The position numbers were made by a program, and so were the translations under genes. Source: Liolophura sinensis (lineage: Eukaryota; Mollusca; Polyplacophora; Chitonida; Chitonidae). From it: a stretch of DNA of 64,000 nt. The stretch lies in the NCBI RefSeq assembly GCF_032854445.1, contig NC_088300.1:31413608-31477607 (forward strand), in the 5' to 3' direction. Below, piece after piece: positions 38,038-49,105 of this stretch. Under the pieces are notes generated by a model. It worked only from the letters and a program-made list of their open reading frames with translations, did not search any database and was not told the origin of the DNA. The first letter of the stretch is position 1, and each line of letters begins with the position of its first letter.

Positions 38038-39896
38038 TTCTGCATGTCGGGATATTTCAACACCGGTGCTGTTGAAAGGGCAATCTTTAGAGCATCAAAG
38101 GCTTGTTGACAGGACTCAGTCCACAAGAACTTTACATCCTTTGCCAAGAGGTTGTGGAGTGGTTGTGCGATGCTTGCAAAAGACTTGACAAATTTTCGAT
38201 AGAATCCACAAACACCCAAGAATGCGCGAACGTCACTCACATTTTGTGGAATAGGAAATGTTGTGATTGCCTTTGTTTTTGCTGGGTCGGTTCTGAATCC
38301 ATCTTTGGAAATTATGTGACCTAGGTAGGTCACTTGTGATGTCGCAAAGTTGCACTTACTTGGCTGAAGCGTCAGGTTTGCTCGTCGTAAGCTGTCAAAA
38401 ATGAGTTCCAGATGCTGCATGTGTTCTGCCAAGTTCCGGCTAAACAGTAACACGTCGTCCACATAGGTCAAGGCAAACCGCCAGTTGATGCCTTTTAATG
38501 CTTTGGCCATGACCATTTGGAAGCTGGAAGGAGCGTTTGTCAATCCGAAGGGCATGACTTTCCATTGATATACACCATTGTGTGTAATGAAAGCTGCCTT
38601 ATGTGCTGTTTCAGGGTCCATCGGAATTTGCCAAAAGCCACTTGCAAGATCCAAGCAACTAAAAATTTGTGCTTTGGATTCACCGATGGCATCCCAAACA
38701 TCTTCGATACGGGGGAGTGGGAACGAGACAGGTCGTGTCAGTTTATTGAGTTTACGATAGTCAATTGCAAATCGGAATTCGCCATTTTTCTTTTTTACCA
38801 GCACAACAGGGCTATGCCATGAAGAGTCAGAAGGCTCGATTATTCCGTTTTCTAGCATTTCTTCAACTTGACGGTCAATCTCTGCTTTCCCTTCTGGGTT
38901 TGTTCGATAGAAGGGCATTCTCACAGGCAGAGCATCAGGTTCCGTTTCTATAGAATGAGCGTGAAGATTGGTACGACCGAGTTCTTTCTTGTTTGTGGCA
39001 AATACATCTCTATGTTCGTTAAGGAAAATCTGCAATTTTTCTTTTTCTTGTTCTGACAGATTTGAGTTGTTTAAGTCAAAGTCAATATAAGAAGACTTAC
39101 CTGTGTGCGATGTCCTTAAGGATTCATGACTTCTGCCGCAACTGTTGTGAAAGAAGTCTGTGATGTCACCGACACTTACCTCAGAAATTGTGCCTAATAC
39201 TTTCTTTGGTGGTATTCGGACGGATTGGTCCGTTGGATTCATCACTCTCATGAATGTCTTTTGATTTTGCTGAATGAGGCACTTGCCACCCGCTATGCCT
39301 AAGTCTGCTAAGTCACTAACAGGCTCCAGAAGGGCCGTTTGTCCTTTTCGTAAGTTTGACACTCTTACTGGAATATCAGCTTCTGAGTGAGGAGCTATGC
39401 AACATACCTTTGTTGTTCTTGCTAATCCGTCGTTAGTGATTGTCATTACAACAGTGCTTGAATTTTCGCGTAACGACAATGTTCGCGTATTGTAATTTAT
39501 AGAGGCACCATTGTGTTCTAAGAAGTCAGCTCCTAGAATTATGGGATAGGACATATTCTGCAGAACGTGGAAGTTGTACGACAAGGGAATACCTCCAATG
39601 TGAAATTGTATCGTAACCGTACCTAAAACAGGATGTCTGGCCCCGCCAACACCCGCTATTTCCTGTATAGATGATTGTGTGTACTTTTGCTTACTTAGGC
39701 CTGCTTTTACCAACATTCTCTCTGAAACAACTGATACTGAAGCTCCTGTATCGACCAAGGCCTGAAACTTGCGAGTATTCACTGCTACCGAAATTGTATT
39801 TCGACCCATTGGAGTCAAGACGTGAACGTTGGTCTGTTTCACAATTGGTTTTCGATTTTCCATGTTATTTCCGTTTCCTACAGTATGCCCGCCCAT
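38038..39896 (-). CDS. pol: pol, N-terminal part: protease and reverse transcriptase (runs into gap)
   Basis: Numbered from the ATG at 39896. The aspartic protease has LVDTGAS (47-53) and the C-terminal ILGADFL motif (120-126). Reverse transcriptase spans about 340-530, with FRFAIDYRKLN, LDLASGFWQ (415-423), MPFGLTNAPSSFQ and the catalytic YVDD (478-481). The connection/RNase H region starts after FLGVCGFYRKFV. The sequence enters the N gap after residue 619 (YPDMQ), so most of RNase H is missing from the assembly, and residues that read through the gap are artefacts. Pol is in frame with gag across the UAG, so the ATG may not be the real start. Confidence 0.94.
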
Positions 39897-39929
39897 AGAG
39901 GTTTTATTTCTCTGGACGAGCGAACACCC

Positions 39930-40847
39930 CTATTTTTTGAATTGTTGGTTTTTGGCTGACTTACAAACCCTGGCAAAATGGCCTTTCTTCTTACAATTAA
40001 GACATATCACATTTCTAGCAGGACAGTTATGAGTAGATGTCCAAGACTTACCACATCTGTAGCAGTCGGGTTTTGGTTGACCCTGGACGTTTTCACGGCG
40101 ATATGTGTGTGTATGTGGTGTAGCGTCGTTTGCTGATCGGTGGTGATTGTAGGTCGTTTGGCGTTGTTGTGGTAAGCCGCCAAATCCTTGTCCTTGCTCA
40201 TTCCGAGGAGTTACTGCCATGACCAGACTTGTCAATTGGTCCAACCGGGCTGTCACGTCACTCATTTGGGCTGTTGATGCAGAGTTTACATCAACTCGTG
40301 GAGCACTAAGTGCGGCTACTGTGCGCTCTGCGCTTCTAGCCATTTGAAGGAGTTCGCCTATATTTTTAGGGTTTTGAGGCATAACGATTCGCTTCAAGTC
40401 ATCTTTTAGTCCATTTGTGATGATAGGCACTAATAAATTCTCAGTCACATTAGCATGCAACGCCATTTCTCTGAGATTTTCAATATATGACGTCACAGGT
40501 TCTTTAAGCTCTTGTTTTTTGGAAAACATTGATAGATCAAAGGTCTGTTCTCTTCCAAAGCGTTTTAGAAATTCGTCTTTTAGTTTTGCCATAGTGTTGA
40601 TCTGTAACGGAGGCATGCTTTTGTACCATGTTTCTGCCGCTCCTTCAATGAACATTGGAAATGCAGCATGACCAATTTCATCAGTCCATTTGTTCAATGT
40701 ACAACACTGGATGTACTTCTGTAGCCAGTACTGGCCATCCCCTTGTCCATTAAACGTATCCGGTTTCAAGTGAAAAGCCATTGCAGTATCTACTGAAAGA
40801 GGTCCCTGGCTCCGGAGAGAATACACACTCGGCGAGGCACTTTTCAT
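39930..40847 (-). CDS. gag: gag polyprotein of the LTR retrotransposon
   Basis: 305 codons from an ATG 60 nt after the 5' LTR. Residues 65-150 look like a retrotransposon Gag capsid region (AAETWYKSM, LKDEFLKRFG, YIENLREMALHA). The C-terminal nucleocapsid part has two knuckles: a divergent CX2CX7HXC (C262, C265, H273, C275) and a canonical CX2CX4HX4C (C282, C285, H290, C295), followed by a basic tail. Gag forms the particle shell and binds the element RNA. The ORF ends with UAG at 39932-39930, and pol continues in the same frame. It appears intact. Confidence 0.93.
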   Translation of the reverse strand: MKSASPSVYSLRSQGPLSVDTAMAFHLKPDTFNGQGDGQYWLQKYIQCCTLNKWTDEIGHAAFPMFIEGAAETWYKSMPPLQINTMAKLKDEFLKRFGREQTFDLSMFSKKQELKEPVTSYIENLREMALHANVTENLLVPIITNGLKDDLKRIVMPQNPKNIGELLQMARSAERTVAALSAPRVDVNSASTAQMSDVTARLDQLTSLVMAVTPRNEQGQGFGGLPQQRQTTYNHHRSANDATPHTHTYRRENVQGQPKPDCYRCGKSWTSTHNCPARNVICLNCKKKGHFARVCKSAKNQQFKK

Positions 40848-40887
40848 GTGGTCAGTCGCTTGAATATCGAGAGGTCCTTTGAGGGAA

Positions 40888-40905
40888 CGCCGTTTATCTC
40901 CACCA
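40888..40905 (-). promoter_or_regulatory. Putative primer-binding site
   Basis: TGGTGGAGATAAACGGCG begins two bases inside the 5' LTR. The leading TGG would pair with the CCA end of a tRNA. Position and TGG fit the rule; the tRNA was not identified, so this is tentative. Confidence 0.45.
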
Positions 40906-40907
40906 TT

Positions 40908-41761
40908 TATAGAAAAGGTTTCAACTCCTTACCCTTCTATAACTCAATTCTTGTTACTATCCTTCTGAAAAACTGGACAACACAGAATTGTTGGATCAGC
41001 GAGATATATTTCTTTATAGCAGTCAGTTTTAATCTCTTTTTACAATTCAAAATTCTATACAGTTATACATCACACCACAGAGCAATAAGCCTGCATATCA
41101 AAAACAAGGTTACGTACAGTTGTACTAATACATACATAAAATCAAGTGAAACCAATTATTATTAATTTCCAGTCTTCAAGAATATAAAAAACACATTGCG
41201 ACAGTACATACGTGTAGCATCATATTCAAGATAAATTGCTTACCTGGACAACACAGAATTGTTGGATCAGCGAGATATATTTCTTTATAGCAGTCAGTTT
41301 TAATCTGACGTACTGTTTCGACTTCGGGTTTATATCTACTGTCCAACAATGCATTGCAGTCCAGGTGGTCTAGGTTGAGCTGGTTGACAACTACAGGTAG
41401 TTCCTCTCGTGTAACCAGAACCGGTCCTACTAGATGCGAGTGCCAGGTGTACTCCGTAGGTGGTTCACACATGAATAGGCCTGTCTGCAGCTGCCAGCCG
41501 ACCAAGCTGTTACCCTTGCGCAATAATTAAGCGTCATACTGAGCAATGTAAACAATAGTGTCAGATGCCATAACTTGATTGAATATATCAACTCTACAAA
41601 TGGACAAAGATATAGATAAAAGAGACAAGAAGGTTATTTAATATAATTCATAATACTAAGTTAAGCTATATGTACACGATATTTTAAAAACAAAAGAAAA
41701 CAGTTACTTTATCCATCTGTGCTGTTTATACTTTATAGAAGGATCAATACCATCCTTAATA
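40908..41761 (-). repeat. 5' LTR
   Basis: Identical, as read, to the 3' LTR. It is followed on the element strand by AA and then TGGTGGAGATAAACGGCG, in the position of a tRNA primer-binding site. It lies only 60 nt from the gag ATG, so the leader is extremely short. Confidence 0.93.
41176..41523 (-). CDS. Sense ORF inside the LTR (5' copy)
   Basis: Identical to the copy at 34288-34635. In this 5' position the ORF lies upstream of gag, and its internal donor (exon end 41244, GTAAG at 41243-41239) could feed a spliced leader into the downstream third ORF. No family resemblance was recognised. Confidence 0.35.
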   Translation of the reverse strand: MRKGNSLVGWQLQTGLFMCEPPTEYTWHSHLVGPVLVTREELPVVVNQLNLDHLDCNALLDSRYKPEVETVRQIKTDCYKEIYLADPTILCCPGKQFILNMMLHVCTVAMCFLYS

Positions 41762-42248
41762 ACTGCAAAGTAGATCGCACATTGGCAAAGCGCCACTCCT
41801 CGCCACAGACGCAGCTGGTTTCAGAAGCTGTTGCCAGCAAATGCAGAATATAAACCTCCCACACATTTTTATCGTCTATATACGCATATGAATATCAACT
41901 AACGTCAGATTTTATTTTATGTAATTATAAATTTTATTCAGTTTTGTCTTTATTTTTATCTTTCTTTTATTTTGTTGATCTTTATCTTAGTATGGTTATT
42001 ATTATTCATATACAAGGTTTGTCCATTTATTCAGCATCGTTAATTTTGATCTCCCACGCGTCAATTTCGTAGAAACGTCGATAAATGATTTTTTCCCCAT
42101 TTATCAATGCACAACTATAGCTTGACTGTCCAAAATGGGGCCCTGACCGATTCCTTCTGATAAAATGTTGTTCTTCCCGCAACCTAGATCGGTAATCTGA
42201 ACAATGATTTAGAATTTGTCTACTTTGATTTATTTAATTATTTAATTA

Positions 42249-42440
42249 ATTGGCGTTTTACACCGTACTGGAAAAAGTTTCATTTAACAACGGCGACCAT
42301 CGTTAAGGTGGGAGGAAACCGGGCGGAGCCCGGAATGAAGCCCACGACCATCCGTAGAGTTATGCCTTATATGAGTTGGACTTGAGCTCACAGCTCCTGG
42401 GTCAGTGCGCAGTCCTGACACGCCATGACCACGGAGGTCA
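42249..42440 (-). mobile_element. SINE family A copy with head remnant
   Basis: TGGCGTTTTACACCGTACTG, ACGGCGACCATCG, GGGAGGAAACCGGGCGGAGC and TTGGACTTGAGCTCACAGCT (inverted box B area), then TCCTGGGTCAGTGCG, give nearly the whole element in reverse. Confidence 0.8.
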
Positions 42441-44169
42441 CCTTGTCCAATTTTCTCCACCCATTAATGTCGTGTGATAAGTGAAACATCGTCGAGTAAC
42501 GTGTTGAACACCAATGGAAAAATGCATCAATAAGAGAAAATGTCTCCAAAGTCTGTACACAAGTACGAATCGCACGACATTTTCTTGCGTGTTACATAAA
42601 GTTCACATATTATGACACTACCCATCTTCAATCCCCGCGATACATGAGATTAGTTTACGCATATTCCCGGCATGACTGTAGAGTTCAGGTGTTGGGTTCT
42701 CTAGTACTAAATAGTGATGACGAACAGGAGCTTGCATGTATGTATCTGGTCTGTTTACATTCTGTCTGCCAAAGCCCGCATCTGACCCCAGCGCACGCTG
42801 GAGCGTATTCCAGAGCGTGGGAGAGAAACTGGCAGCTTTGATGTTACCAAACTCGGCGAGCTTGTTTCCTAATATAATACCATCATAAGGTGAGAATGGC
42901 ATCTGCTCCCGCTAAAAATACTACAGCACAGGCAGAGCTGTCGACGTCATTCGTAAACAAACCGAGAACACACCAGGGACCATACACTTTTCCCAAAACA
43001 ATATTCCCGCACCTGTTACATAGAAAACCAGTGTGATATATACAATAATATTTCTGTAAAGCTATAAGGCAGGGAATTTAAAGGGCCTACCAATTTTGGT
43101 TGTTCCCAAAATGTTAACATCTTTACACAAAATCAAATAAACGCAATGTCACACTTATTGCTCATATCGAAACCAATTCAAACAATTTACTTGAACTGGT
43201 GCCTAGTCCGTCTGGCGTCATCATTGCCTAATTTAGATAATATATACGTAATTATTCTAATGCTAGATATTTCATTTCCTCATCTTCATTCGTTCATATT
43301 TAGATACTTCTAAATGTATATCAAGTTTAAGTTTTAAAATTTCCTTGTTTTACCAACGTTTTACAAGTTTCATAATGTACAGCACAATTATCTGAATAAA
43401 TATATGATAACTGAAAAGCCAAAACACGAAAGATAACGACCTATTAACAACATAATGGGAGGATGTATAAGTTTCTGTTGTATTCTCTTATGCTGCTACA
43501 TGCTTTATTGCGTTAACTGCATACGGTCCCTTGGAGAATCCTACCTTGAATCTATCAATAGCGGAAAGCGTAAGGCTCGTGAGCTGTGGCCTCCCTTCAG
43601 ACGGTGATGAAAGTCAGTCGGTATGTTCCTGATGGCCTCGGCTTCCCCCTTGTCTTGAAAGCATCTCTTCCGCATATGGAATGTGACCCTTTCGGAGAAG
43701 AACGCTAACTCGAATAAACTTTCCCTCTCCCTCACCCCCAACCAATGACACATTGGCCTCGTGCAGAAGCACCCCGTTTTAAAAGATACATTAGCATTTT
43801 TTACACCTTCGTAAGTCTGACCAAAATGTACTAGTTTTACCACACGCTTTGAATATGACAAAGCTCGCACATGACATAGAGCGAAAAACACGCTGGTATG
43901 TGTAAGACACACATTACTGTACTACGACGGATGTATTAGTATAGGCCTGCTCCTCGAATGGTGTCATGGAGGTTTTTTTTTTTGCATTGTTTACTCAGTT
44001 TCCAAGGCAAAAGGACCTACTACAACGTATTCCACTCTACTACTATATTACTAGGGTAAGAGGGCAAAAAAAAAAAAAAAACTTGCTGACTGACGCAACC
44101 ATTACTATAGACCTACTATACGCCGTGATGAACCAATGGGGAAAAGAAAGTATCGTGGCTAGGATGTAG
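42441..44169. other. Intergenic; no gene seen
   Basis: ORFs at 42618-42902 and 43541-43912 lack domain or splice support. Confidence 0.55.
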
Positions 44170-44425
44170 AACTGGAGCTAACTGACTCGCTTTTACGCTG
44201 ATTGATGAACAACTGAATCTAATATACTTGTCCGGGATAAATGAACAACTGAAGCCATATGACTTGCTACACTGACTGATGAACAACTGCATCTAACTTA
44301 CATGTAAGGGATAGTTGAACAACTGACGCTAACTGACTTCCTTCACTGACTGATGAAAAACTGAATCTAACTTACATGTAAGGGATAGACGAACAACAGA
44401 AGTTAACTGATTTGCTACACTAACT
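44170..44425. repeat. Degenerate tandem array, 74-bp period
   Basis: TGATGAAC/A starts recur at 44203, 44277 and 44351 (steps of 74). Each unit is a diverged dimer around GAACAACTGAA...CTAACT. Confidence 0.85.
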
Positions 44426-45239
44426 TGAGTGAGTGAGTGAACAAAGAAACTTACCGAGTTGCTAAACTGTTCTAAACAATCGACTTTAAGTGAATTAGAT
44501 ACGTTTGCCCGTGCAATGATGGCTCGGAGGTCAAAATGGAATGAACTTTGTCCTTTTGTATGAGTATTACGTTATCAGATTACCCACGACATTGCTAAGG
44601 TAGTAAAGCCTAAGTTAATAAGCTAATCTGGGATAAACAAATACAACAAATTGAATTATATTAAAGGAGAAGAAAATTTAAATATCAAACAAATACCATT
44701 GAAAAGAGTATGCATTTCCTCGTAGGTGCAGGCCATAACAAAATTCTAACATGTACCTCAAGTTTATAAATTATAAATAAAGTCAGCGCCAACATCCGCT
44801 GTGTGCGACTCCATTTAGCCTAAGAACTAGTCCTAAAGTCATCTTTGATAGGAGGAGAATTGCCGCCGGAAAACGCCGAACTGCAGTTCGTACATTTCCG
44901 GTAGAACTCTTCTTCCCAGAAAGTAGCGAACAGGACAGTTCGTTTTCCACTTGACGATCAGGAAACCGGAATGTTGGACGTAGGTTCCAAGTTTACACGA
45001 CCAAGCCGCCGGTTTTAACGACTCTCACTGGCTGAGAGGCAACACACACCCAGTATAAATTATAGGGTATTAAAGACGGAGGACGCGATGGACGCGATGG
45101 GATTTTTGCCAGCTTTGCAGTTTTCACGCTTTACGTGTATGGCTTGGAAAAATCGCAAAATTATGCAGGAGGGACCACCAAAGAGAAAAAATGTGCTCTT
45201 TTCAGCGTGTAGTGACATTTTAAAAAGTCTCCTTTCTTC

Positions 45240-45590
45240 TCCTTTAAGCTAAGATGAACTTTAATGCAATGAATAACTGAAGCAAACTGAGTTAAAGATC
45301 AGCAAATGAGACTATATGAGATAAGCAACTGAAACAAACTGAGTTACTAAACTAAGACTAATAGCTGTGGCTGTATGAGATGATCAACTGAGGCAAACTG
45401 AGTTACTAGGCTAAGATGAGCACCTGTGGCTGTATGAGATGATCAGCTGAAGCAAACTGACTTACTAGGCTAAGATAAGCATCTATGCCTATATGAGGTG
45501 AGAAACTGAGGCAATATGAGTTACTAGGCTGAGATAAGGAATGGATGCAAACCGAGCTCAATTCTAGACTGAGATAAGCAACAAAACCTT
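45240..45590. repeat. Degenerate tandem array, 59-bp period
   Basis: The unit motif AACTGAGGCAAACTGAGTTA recurs at 45275, 45327, 45386, 45445 and 45504 (three steps of 59, the first 52). Its core resembles that of the 74-bp array about 0.8 kb upstream. Confidence 0.85.
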
Positions 45591-46368
45591 ACTTAGTTCT
45601 TATGCTCATGAGACAGCTACGACTATGATCTGGTATGTTTGATTGGGATTTAAGGTCGCTGTCAATGTATTTCGGTCATATCATGCTGAAGACACCTGGC
45701 ACGATGAGTCAACCAGTACTTGGTCTGTTTATATGTTCAGCGGCAAGAGAGTTAATACCATCATGATCTGAAATGTGAAATGAAAATTTTCGGATTATAA
45801 GTCAATACAAAGAAATGGAAGCAATGAGAGGATTACTGTTTTAAGCCATATTTCACACATGTAACCATTTGCCTACCATCACACTTTCATGGCTATCTCT
45901 GGCTTTAGGTGCTTTTCTGTAATCATCTATATATAGAGTCTAGGTTCTGCTGGTTGGCTAAACATCCCAAGGCCCTGGTCCCTATGCATTGTTTTCATGT
46001 TATTGCTTGTAAAATGTGACGGAGATTCCAGACTAGTGACGTCTAAGAAACTGCTAATAATGATCATTGCATTTTTGAACTAATTCCGCTTAAGCCACAA
46101 TACCCTAAGGGGCCCCTCTAAGTTGCTGTACAATTTATGAATCTATATGAACAGTTGAATACAACACTAACAGAGATTGTTCACCAGCTTTCACCGATTA
46201 TACGTGGAACATAAAGAGAAGAAATTTGTTTTGCATGAAAGGAAAATACTTAAATATTTAAATGATAATAAACGTATTAGCGGTTTGCATGAAAACATCT
46301 TTAACTTCTATAAACAAAAAAAGTGGGTCAGTTGAAGTGATCAAGTAAACAAGTTACATATACATACA

Positions 46369-46381
46369 TATATATATATAT
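46369..46381. repeat. Short (AT)n tract
   Basis: A short alternating AT stretch in intergenic sequence. Confidence 0.7.
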
Positions 46382-46727
46382 AGTTCAGTCTGGACGCTGG
46401 CGATTAATTTGAATCCAGCGTGAAAGATTGCTATACGTGGAAATGTACCACAGGGGTTGAAAGCTAACACCTATAGGTTCACGTTATCTGAATACATGAA
46501 TGAAATGGGATCATGTTGTGGATGCTGGTGGATGTATCGTGTTACTAATAGCGTTTCAAATGACAGCAATGGCCGGGTATGCATCACGTTCATACAAAGC
46601 AGAGTATACGTATAGGCTGCTGCCATGTAGATTCATATATCCACCTATAGTGAGTCCTCGACATGGTTAATCTCTCGAGTCTCGAAATATACATATATGT
46701 TTTTCGTATACTTCTTATTATTCATGA

Positions 46728-46880
46728 CGTTAGTGGGATGGTCTTACACCAACCTGCGGTCGGTTTCCGCCGGGCACTGCCCGGTTTCCTCCCACCATAA
46801 ATGCTGGCCGCCGAAATATACATGTACGTGTAAAACTTTCTTTCTTGAGTGCGGCGTAGAACACCAATCAAATAAATCAA
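46728..46880 (+). mobile_element. SINE family A, 5'-truncated, with 11-bp target-site duplication
   Basis: ATTATTCATGA at 46717-46727 and 46881-46891 flanks the family core GGTTTCCTCCCACCATAAAT, GCTGGCCGCC and the GTGCGGCGTAGAACACCAAT tail. Confidence 0.88.
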
Positions 46881-46891
46881 ATTATTCATGA

Positions 46892-48859
46892 AGATTCACA
46901 TAATTAACAGTCAAAAGAGTTCTTTGTGTGTTCCGAGTACGCAATGACATTTACTCACGTACTTTCATCGTGCTGTCCAATATTTTATTTAGAATAAATC
47001 CAGAAACTGCTTGCCACTCTCTGAAAGCTTATATTAGATGGCAGTTTTTCAACTTTTTCTTTCAAGTATAGTATTGTACTTTCAAAAAGACGACCACATA
47101 TACGAGCGAAGGGAAAGATTTACATGTGTGGCTTTCTAAGAAGCATCAAAAAACTATAACATGCTGAAAATGTTCCACAAAACAGTCCGTAAAATACCTA
47201 ATTGCAAAGATCGTGACTGTGGTTTTAATCTGCATGCATGGGTAAGGCCATGCAGTGTGTCACTGCAGACCACGCCTAGAATTCACCACCGGTTGGAGAA
47301 AAACCGTACCGAACAGTACACAACCGGACGAGACATTTGCAACCTCTATGTAGCCTGGGCTGGTTTGCAAACGCTTTTGTTTATCAATTACATATTCACG
47401 ACCGTGACGTTATTTCGAAAAGTGAAAAAAAATAGTTTTAATCCTCTAAATTTCATTTTACCGCCCAAGACATATGTTTTCTCTCGTGCATACGCAAGAA
47501 TTGTTAAACTGATTAATTTCTTTGCTACTCTTTCAATAACTAAAGTCCTCCCAATTTTCCACTTTGGTATCACCACCAGGAAGCGTATTTACGGCCAATC
47601 GCTCCCAAAAGTCACGAGGCGTTGATCCGCGTGAGAAGCTATATCGGTACATTAGGCAAGGGTAAGCCGGGACCGTGGAAACGGTCGCACCCATCTTACT
47701 GGAAATTAATTGTTCAAAATTTTCCTCTGAATTTTTAATCAGTAGTAATAACAACTATTTAACACCTTCAGTAGATATCGTACAAGTTGTTACTTTGCAC
47801 CCATACGAGGAATTAACAAGAAACTTCATGCGCAAAACTAATGTGGGATGCTTTGAAACGGCCTGCACGTGATACTTCAATTGGTATCGCGCATGACCAG
47901 ACATAATAGTAATAGATATGGATGAATGAACGCAATTTGCAGAAAACCCTGACCACATAAACAATGTACACAGATATTAGGGTCGGCAAAGTTTCCCCTA
48001 ATCCCCTAACTCCGCTACATTTATATAAACCACGCGGGATTGGTGTATTTGTCTAAATCGTATACTGCACTTCTTAACTGGTGCTCCGTTGGCAAAATAC
48101 ACAGATAACACGTCTTTTTGATGTGAAGTGGTATACTAATTTACCACTGATGATGACGAATTACATTATAACTGGTGTTTTCTATCCCATAAAAAGCCTT
48201 GGAGGGGCCAAATCCCCATATTATACCATTGAACGCCATTTCCCTCTTGTGGGCCAGAAAGCAATTACAATCTCTCACTCCATAAAACCTTGGATGTGAG
48301 TCACAAACAGTCTTCGGCCATTCGATTTATTCGTGAAGTAATGTGACTAGTGCCTCGGGGTGCATGAAGTTCTTGAGTTCATTAGATGGCGCTTAAGAGC
48401 AATCAAATAATTAAACGAAATAAATTCATTAGAATAAAAGTTTGTATACCAGCTATATCCATATCCCTGTCTTCATTGCATAAAGATAAAATGTTCATTT
48501 TAGAATGCAATGAAATAAACAAATAAAAAATAAAAACATTTACCGATTTATGACATTATTTATATGGCCTTGAGCTCTACAATCATATGTAGACAAACGT
48601 TAAAACTATACCTTTCCACACTTCAGAGGGAATACTTGAGGAAAACTGCTGCATTTTGTCTAAAGTTTGGACATTATGACCTTTCAGAAGCAAGTCAAAA
48701 AAGAGCTTAAATGATATTTTTGATACGAACACTTAATTTTTTTTCCAATTAGAAATTAATCAAACTGGTCACCTTAAAGTAAATGACTAAAGGACCTTAT
48801 CAAGTGGACGAATAACTGAAAATCAAACAAAATGTGTCGCTTGAAAAAAAAGCTCACCT
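46892..48859. other. Intergenic; no gene supported
   Basis: An open frame of 154 codons (47161-47625, +) is the longest here. It has no recognised domain and is left uncalled. Confidence 0.5.
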
Positions 48860-49105
48860 TTAATTATAATTAACATCACTGCACTTTTTTCACTTAATTC
48901 TGCTTAAGCTATGGTACTAGGGAGCGCGTAAATTGTAGCAATGCAAGCATTTGCATGAACAGTTAAAGTAAAACGCTGACTGAGGCAATTTGACAAAAGG
49001 TCGTATTTCACCGGTTACGTGTTACCATATGCCAGCTATCAAACAGTAATCGCTGTTTTGGTTTTACTTTCTGTGCTGTACGTCTTTAGTTACATTATAA
49101 GGTTT
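48860..49105 (+). repeat. Dispersed repeat R3, copy 2
   Basis: ATAATTAACATCACTGCACT and CTGTACGTCTTTAGTTACAT match copy 1 in the same order. A weaker third copy lies at 46045-46110 (TTCCGCTTAAGCCA versus TTCTGCTTAAGCTA). Confidence 0.65.

Larger units (their letters stand above)
34016..41765 (-). mobile_element. Ty3/gypsy-class LTR retrotransposon with chromodomain and third ORF
   Basis: Two 854-bp direct repeats (34020-34873 and 40908-41761, offset exactly 6888) flank a minus-strand coding block in the order gag, protease, reverse transcriptase, [gap], integrase with chromodomain, membrane ORF. Integrase lying after RT places it in the Ty3/gypsy class. ACTG at 34016-34019 and 41762-41765 is a probable 4-bp target-site duplication. 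The LTR ends are TAT...ATA, not TG...CA. No frame disruption is visible in the coding parts that are not masked by N. Confidence 0.93.

Noticed and set aside
37624-38109. ORFs reading through the N gap
   Set aside because: Translation of N is meaningless, and the frame after the gap depends on an arbitrary gap length.
43541-43912. 123-codon minus ORF
   Set aside because: Mixed composition without domain or splice support.
47161-47625. 154-codon + ORF
   Set aside because: Longest ORF outside recognised genes, but no domain, signal or splice context. Length is within chance for 64 kb in six frames.
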